Assembly: GCF_015550425.1 (NCBI RefSeq)
Contig: NZ_JADNAT010000024.1
Coordinates: 1 to 49,706, forward strand
Origin: Clostridium sp. 1001275B_160808_H3
Lineage (GTDB): Bacteria; Bacillota; Clostridia; Clostridiales; Clostridiaceae
Direction: 5' to 3'
Length of the DNA: 49,706 nt
Positions 46,168 through 49,706 of the stretch are shown in pieces (position 1 is the first letter of the stretch; each line of letters starts with the position of its first letter). The notes below the pieces were generated by a model. That model was not told the origin of the DNA, did no database searches, and was given only the letters and a program-made list of their open reading frames with translations. The translations under genes and the position numbers were made by a program.

Positions 46168-46211
46168 AAAGAAAGCGAGGGCATTCCTTATGGAATACCC
46201 TCGTTTTCTTT
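46168..46211. terminator. Strong hairpin ending the thyA-folA transcript
   Basis: AAAGAAAGCGAGGG plus ATTCC pair with GGAAT and CCCTCGTTTTCTTT around TTAT, nearly 19 bp. Suitable on the minus strand for folA and on the plus strand as backup for SRP RNA. Confidence 0.7.
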
Positions 46212-46293
46212 ATTATTTAAAGATGTTATCTATGTGCTAACTAAACAAATATATATTACAAATTACTGACTTAATAAACCATGATTTACTTTA

Positions 46294-46776
46294 TTAATCT
46301 TTTTTTGTATAAATCGTAAATATATGAGGATGCTTATGGTTTATATTTTCTTTGTGGCAAATACTTTCTGATATTTCCCATTCATCTGTAATTTCCGGGA
46401 AATATGTATCAGCTTCAAATTCATCAAAAATATGAGTAATATAAAGTTTATCTGCATATGGAAGCAGTTGATTATATATGCTAGCACCACCACATATAAA
46501 AGTTTCTTCTTTAGAATTTAATAATTTTAATAATTCTTCAATAGAATTAACTACTATAGCATCTTCTAATTTTATGTCTTTTGTAGTAAGAACAATATTT
46601 CTTCTATTAGGTAATGGTCTTTTAGGTAATGACATATATGTGTTATAGCCCATTACAATTGTATGACCATCAGTTACTTTTTTAAAATATCTTAAGTCTT
46701 CAGAAATATGAGCAAGGAGTTTATTTCCATTACCTATTCCTCTATTTTTATCCATAGCTACTATTAAACTAATCAT
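46294..46776 (-). CDS. folA: Dihydrofolate reductase
   Basis: Reduces dihydrofolate to tetrahydrofolate, regenerating the cofactor that thymidylate synthase oxidises. 160 residues. MISLIVAMDKNRGIGNGNKLLAHISEDLRYFKKVTDGHTIVMGYNTYMSLPKRPLPNRRNIVLT includes the active-site Asp (SEDLRYFK) and NADPH loop. EETFICGGASIYNQLLPYADKLYITHI carries the GG signature. It starts 2 nt after the thyA stop, with its GGGGATATAATT site inside the thyA end, so it depends on read-through from the split thyA. Confidence 0.96.
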   Translation of the reverse strand: MISLIVAMDKNRGIGNGNKLLAHISEDLRYFKKVTDGHTIVMGYNTYMSLPKRPLPNRRNIVLTTKDIKLEDAIVVNSIEELLKLLNSKEETFICGGASIYNQLLPYADKLYITHIFDEFEADTYFPEITDEWEISESICHKENINHKHPHIFTIYTKKD

Positions 46777-46778
46777 AA

Positions 46779-47081
46779 TTATATCCCCAATTCGAATTTT
46801 AATTGTGGTTTAACAGGTTCATAATCTACCATTTCAAAGTCATCAATAGTAAAATCATAGAAATTTGTTTTACCGTCTTTAAGAATTAATTTAGGTTGTT
46901 TATTACTAGGAGTTCTTGCTATTAATTCTTTTGCTTGTTCTACATGCCTATCATAAATATGTAGATTATCAACAACGTGCATAAACACTCCAGGTTTTAA
47001 ACCAACATGCCTTGCTACCATCATCATTAATGAAACATATTGAATTTTATTAACATGGCCTGCAACGCAATAATCGCTTGA
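46779..47081 (-). CDS. thyA: Thymidylate synthase, exon 2 (C-terminal 100 residues)
   Basis: C-terminal part of ThyA. After splicing it begins SSDYCVAGHVNKIQYVSLMMMVARHVGLKPGVFMHVVDNLHIYDRHVEQAKELI, with the conserved folate and dUMP binding residues (D, N and the HIYDRH block). It ends in the family's C-terminal region LKFELGI, shorter than the usual PxxxxPVAV end. The apparent ATG at 47093 lies in the intron and would give an inactive fragment. The exon border at 47081 was chosen so that the frame joins exon 1 at CGT|TCA. Confidence 0.88.
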   Translation of the reverse strand, partial: SSDYCVAGHVNKIQYVSLMMMVARHVGLKPGVFMHVVDNLHIYDRHVEQAKELIARTPSNKQPKLILKDGKTNFYDFTIDDFEMVDYEPVKPQLKFELGI

Positions 47082-48468
47082 CAAAATATTCATATAAGCT
47101 CGCTTCTACTTATACAGTTCTCTTATGAACTTCTATATATCGCTATATAGTTTAGACTATATCATATTCTTAAAAACTTTTACCGTTTTTAAGAACCCTA
47201 TCGTTTCGATTTAAAAGGTCTTATTCACTCATTGCCTTACCTCATAACATTAGGCTCTACTCTACTCACTTCTTTGAATTATATTTCTTAATTCAAATGT
47301 TTTCGATAGTCGTTTGGCATTTATGCATATTCTTATTGATTTATATAATAAAAATCTTTCCATTTTTCTTTTTTTGAATCACATCTATATTTTAGTGCAT
47401 TTGAACTTTTCATATTATATTTACTTAAAGCTTCTTGCACAGTAAGTATTACCCCTTCACAATATACTTTTTTTTCTTTTGTAATGCCTATAAGATTTGA
47501 ATTAAAGTTACATTCATTTTCATATATAGTATAATTATTAATATTATCATGAGTCTTATCGAAATAATAAAATTCACTGAATTTATTAGTTTTGGATTTA
47601 ATTCTTGTTATTATTGCAGTAGATGTTACGTTATAAGTTTTTGCAGCTAGTCTTATACTTCTAAAATAATATCCTTCACATACTATAGGCTTCTGTTCTT
47701 CTAAACATTCTCTTCCTGTTAATACCTTACTAAGTCTAGCTTTTGTTTCTGGAGATAATGGGCCAAGTTGAATTCCCTTATTCCATGGAGTCCTACCTCT
47801 ATTTATCTCACTAATCTTATTTCTTGTTTCCTCTGATAATTTCTTACCTTTATTAGCTTCACTTATTTTTTTGCTATGTTCTTCGGAAAGAGGAATTCCA
47901 TATAGAGGACTATTTTTGCCCCTATTTTTAAAGTTGGGATTATTCTCTCCCTTTACTTTTTCTATACGCTCTAATCTTTCTTTTTCTGATAGGTTCGCCC
48001 AAATATTTTTGCTTGAATTCCTCATTTTCTCTACTATTTTATCTCTATTCGGATGATAAGAAATAAGATCTCCACCTGACGATTCTTTGCTTATGTTATA
48101 TAGCGCTTCATCTGAATTTAGATAAGATAGCTCTAATTCACATACTTCCTTGAAATCTTTTATCTCATGTAATATTGTAAATATAAAATTTTCTTCATTA
48201 TACTTATGATAACTTCTTTGCAAATAATAACAATGATGAATGCCTTTTCTTAAATCTTGAAAATGTCTTTCTTTTCCTAGGATTATTAGTTCTTCCTATA
48301 TATCTTTTATTAGTTATTATATTTCTGATTTCATAAATGTAATTCATTTTTTATTAATCTCCTTTTTAAAGAAGAATAGGCATTTTAGCACAGGATTGTC
48401 TTAATATTAAGAGTTTCCCTGTTTAGATAGGTTTGCTGTATGTATTACTATATACAGGCGCTCTAATA
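47082..48468 (-). mobile_element. Group I intron in thyA
   Basis: A 1,387-nt insertion between thyA codons for Arg and Ser. The 5' exon ends in U (CAGCGU) and the intron ends in G (ATTTTG), as group I splicing requires. Minus-strand pairings: P1 GCGU/GCGC (48472-48469 with 48461-48458), P2 CTGTAT/ATACAG (48457-48436), P4 CAGG/CCTG (48421-48391), P5 TCTTAAT/ATTAAGA (48412-48399), P6 TGCCTATTCTT/AAGAATATGCA with one mismatch (48382-48372 with 47334-47324), P7 GACTAT/ATAGTC (47311-47306 with 47160-47155) and P9 CTATATA/TATATAG (47150-47133). GATATAGTC is the usual S-element form. The endonuclease gene fills the P6 loop. Confidence 0.85.
47333..48347 (-). pseudogene. Intron-encoded GIY-YIG/NUMOD homing endonuclease, frameshifted
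   Basis: ATG at 48347 (after AAAAAGGAG) reads MNYIYEIRNIITNKRYIGRT, the GIY-YIG motif. A one-base excess near 48278-48266 (GGAAAAGAAAGAC) then shifts the frame and it stops soon after. In the second frame the protein continues HFQDLRKGIHH...YLQRSYHKYNEENFIF...ELELSYLNSDEALYNIS, completing the nuclease domain. It then has NUMOD3-type repeats (GKNSPLYGIPLSEEHSKKISEANKGKKLSEETRNKIS, PWNKG) and C-terminal NUMOD1-like DNA-binding parts. Intact length would be about 337 residues. The stop codon overlaps the P6 3' strand. Read error or true mutation cannot be told apart here. Confidence 0.8.
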
Positions 48469-49008
48469 ACGCTGAGTAAGGGTCATATCTAGATATTCAT
48501 CTCTAACAGACCAAACAGTAAGAAAGGCGCAAGGATTTAAACCTGGTGTTTCTTCGAAGTCTGCATATTGATATAAATCTATAATATGTCTTCTAGTATA
48601 TGGCTCATTTTTTAAGCCATTTAACAATTTGTTCATCAAATCATATTTTTTTACAGTAGCACCATATCTTTGACCAATTGTTCCTGTACCATTAACTTCC
48701 CAATCGCCCCACCAAGTGATGCCCATTTCTTCTAGCACTGATAGTTCATTTGAAGCTTTTTGATATATCCATAGAATTTCCTTTATTGCTGATTTCCATG
48801 CAACTGGTCTTAGTGTAGTAACAGGGAATTCACCTTTAGATATATCGTACTTTTCTACAACTTGATTTATATATATTGTGTGTGCTGGAGTGCCATCTTT
48901 ATATTTAGGCCTTACTTTATGACCTTCTGTGCTTACTCCATTTGTAAGAATATCATTTAATGTCTCTTTAAATAACTTATCTGCCTTTGATATAAAATTT
49001 GTTGTCAT
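48469..49008 (-). CDS. thyA: Thymidylate synthase, exon 1 (N-terminal 180 residues)
   Basis: N-terminal part of ThyA, which makes dTMP from dUMP and methylene-tetrahydrofolate. Blocks RPKYKDGTPAHTIYINQVVEKYDISKGEFPVTTLRPVAWKSAIKEILW and GTIGQRYG are typical. The probable catalytic Cys is in LNPCAFLTVWSVRDEYLDMTLTQR. Unspliced RNA stops two codons after the border (TAT TAG). Spliced with exon 2 the protein is 280 residues, a normal ThyA length. The start at 49008 has GAGGTG 6 nt upstream; an in-frame ATG at 49035 has no site. Confidence 0.9.
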
Positions 49009-49030
49009 AGGTTCACCTCTATATCTTAAT

Positions 49031-49064
49031 TTCACCCCATGGGATGAACAGGTATATTATATCA
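49031..49064 (-). promoter_or_regulatory. thyA promoter with palindromic operator-like site
   Basis: On the minus strand an extended -10 (TGATATAAT, about 49064-49056) is followed by an 18-bp near-perfect palindrome, TTCATCCCATGGGGTGAA (49048-49031), over the expected transcription start. One mismatch in nine pairs. Confidence 0.5.
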
Positions 49065-49178
49065 TAAGGAAAGTTATATAAAAAATAAATTACAGCATTT
49101 AAATTACACAATATGGAAATAGGCGTATAATTATATATGGGTATTTTAAATGTGAAAATTTAAAGAGAGGTGATAAAT

Positions 49179-49453
49179 ATGGGGGATATTATGACTTGTA
49201 TTTTATTAGTAATTATTGCATCGTTAATGACTTATGTTTCACAATTGAGAGAAGAAGTAATACAAATAAATAAAAAGTTAGATAAAGTAATTAAGCATTT
49301 AGGAATAGAAAATTATTCTAATATTGATGATGAACTAAGGATATTATTTTAGAAAGAAGAGGAAAAATAAAAGCTATTAAAAGATATAGAGAACATACTG
49401 GATTAGGACTTAAGGAATCAAAAGAATATATTGATAATTTATGTGAGAAATAG
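49179..49453 (+). pseudogene. L7/L12-C-terminal-like membrane-anchored protein, frameshifted
   Basis: ATG at 49179 follows AGAGAGGTGAT. The first frame gives MGDIMTCILLVIIASLMTYVSQLREEVIQINKKLDKVIKHLGIEN, a membrane anchor plus coiled coil, and stops at 49352 in TTTTAG. Reading one base back (TTT TTA GAA) continues as LERRGKIKAIKRYREHTGLGLKESKEYIDNLCEK to 49453, the ribosomal L7/L12 C-terminal-domain pattern (IKxxRxxTGLGLKEAKxxVD). The two halves match small Clostridium membrane proteins of about 90 residues. The break lies in a T run, so a mutation, phase variation or read error are all possible. Confidence 0.7.
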
Positions 49454-49505
49454 ATTCTGTGTAATGAAAATAAATTTATATAAAAAATAATATAGAAATT
49501 ATTTA

Positions 49506-49534
49506 GGAACTCAAGTTTATCTTGGGTTCTTTTT
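49506..49534 (+). terminator. Terminator after the L7/L12-like gene
   Basis: GAACTCAAG pairs with CTTGGGTTC around TTTAT, followed by TTTTT. Nothing further is recognised up to the window end. Confidence 0.75.
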
Positions 49535-49706
49535 GCAATTTAAAGATATAGAGATAAATACACTATAAAGTAAATAAATTTTAAATTTTACTAATAAAGG
49601 AATTAATATTATAATAATTATAAAATAAGTGTAAATTGAAAAAGTAACTTCCGTTTTTTTACTTAAACAGAAGTTAGTCTTGCAAAGTATCTGATATAAT
49701 TAATTT

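Noticed and set aside
47091..47093. ATG at the start of the 104-residue C-terminal ThyA frame as a true gene start
   Set aside because: It lies inside the intron, lacks a good ribosome site, and the resulting fragment would lack the catalytic Cys. The splice model gives an exact in-frame join.
48463..48468. thyA broken by simple insertion (pseudogene)
   Set aside because: Removal of the insertion restores the full protein without loss or gain of a base, and group I core pairings are present, so splicing is the better explanation.
49347..49352. Programmed -1 frameshift in the L7/L12-like gene
   Set aside because: TTATTTTAG is not a convincing slippery heptamer and no clear downstream stimulator was seen; kept only as a possibility beside mutation or read error.

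Overview
The window is chromosomal DNA of a low-GC Gram-positive anaerobe, most likely a Clostridium sensu stricto (cluster I). Evidence: very AT-rich sequence with strong AGGAGG/GAGGTG ribosome binding sites, a large Gram-positive type SRP RNA, a DnaD/DnaI-type primosome pair, rubredoxin, a CD3324-family regulator, a SpoIID-like protein and Firmicutes-type MurA, WalJ and RlmH. The species cannot be fixed from this sequence alone.

Layout. 1-2.2 kb: tRNA-Thr, then a minus-strand primosome pair (DnaD-like protein and DnaI-like helicase loader). 2.3-6.5 kb: an M23/G5 cell-wall peptidase, a subtilisin-like protease, a YdcZ-type transporter half, an all-alpha dUTPase-like protein and a 2H-phosphoesterase-like protein. 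6.8-13.6 kb: a plus-strand housekeeping run with murA, walJ, a CxxH/CxxC mini-protein, a SEC-C protein, a LUD protein, a small heat-shock protein, rlmH and a DUF47-Pit phosphate uptake pair. 14-19.5 kb: small accessory genes, including a PepSY lipoprotein, a UDG-like protein, a CD3324 regulator behind a possible leader-peptide attenuator, cdd, a DUF4309 lipoprotein, a globin and a MerR-TipAS regulator. 19.8-26.4 kb: carbohydrate and phosphate-ester functions, with a secreted PTP-like phytase/GxGYxYP fusion, ChbG, and a PTS EIIBC-nanE-RpiR cluster, probably for N-acetylmannosamine. 26.5-31 kb: an exonuclease, a PHP phosphoesterase and two peptidoglycan-active proteins. 31.2-38.7 kb: a K+/H+ antiporter, an orphan adenine methyltransferase, rubredoxin, a DEAD-box helicase, Ogt and a degenerate Fic-like protein. 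38.7-42.5 kb: a probable guanidine-IV riboswitch with its MATE exporter, PlsC, a bacterial staygreen homologue and tRNA-Arg. 42.6-46.1 kb: tandem hairpin repeats, a CNNM/CorC protein, TadA, Lgt, tRNA-Ser and SRP RNA. 46.3-49.0 kb: a minus-strand thyA-folA operon.

The most striking object is in that operon. thyA is split by a 1,387-bp insertion with the hallmarks of a self-splicing group I intron. The 5' exon ends in U, the intron ends in G, and P1, P2, P4, P5, P6, P7 and P9 pairings can be drawn. In the P6 loop it carries a GIY-YIG/NUMOD3 homing endonuclease gene broken by one extra base. This resembles the phage T4 td intron and I-TevI, in a bacterial chromosomal thymidylate synthase and at a different insertion point.

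Other points for follow-up are the translational attenuator candidate at 15.75 kb, three 39-bp-spaced hairpins at 42.6 kb, the Fic-like protein that has lost its catalytic motif, the phytase/GxGYxYP fusion, the staygreen protein, and three operator-like palindromes around the EIIBC promoter. No CRISPR array, IS element or prophage was seen. All names come from reading motifs by eye; no database search was run.
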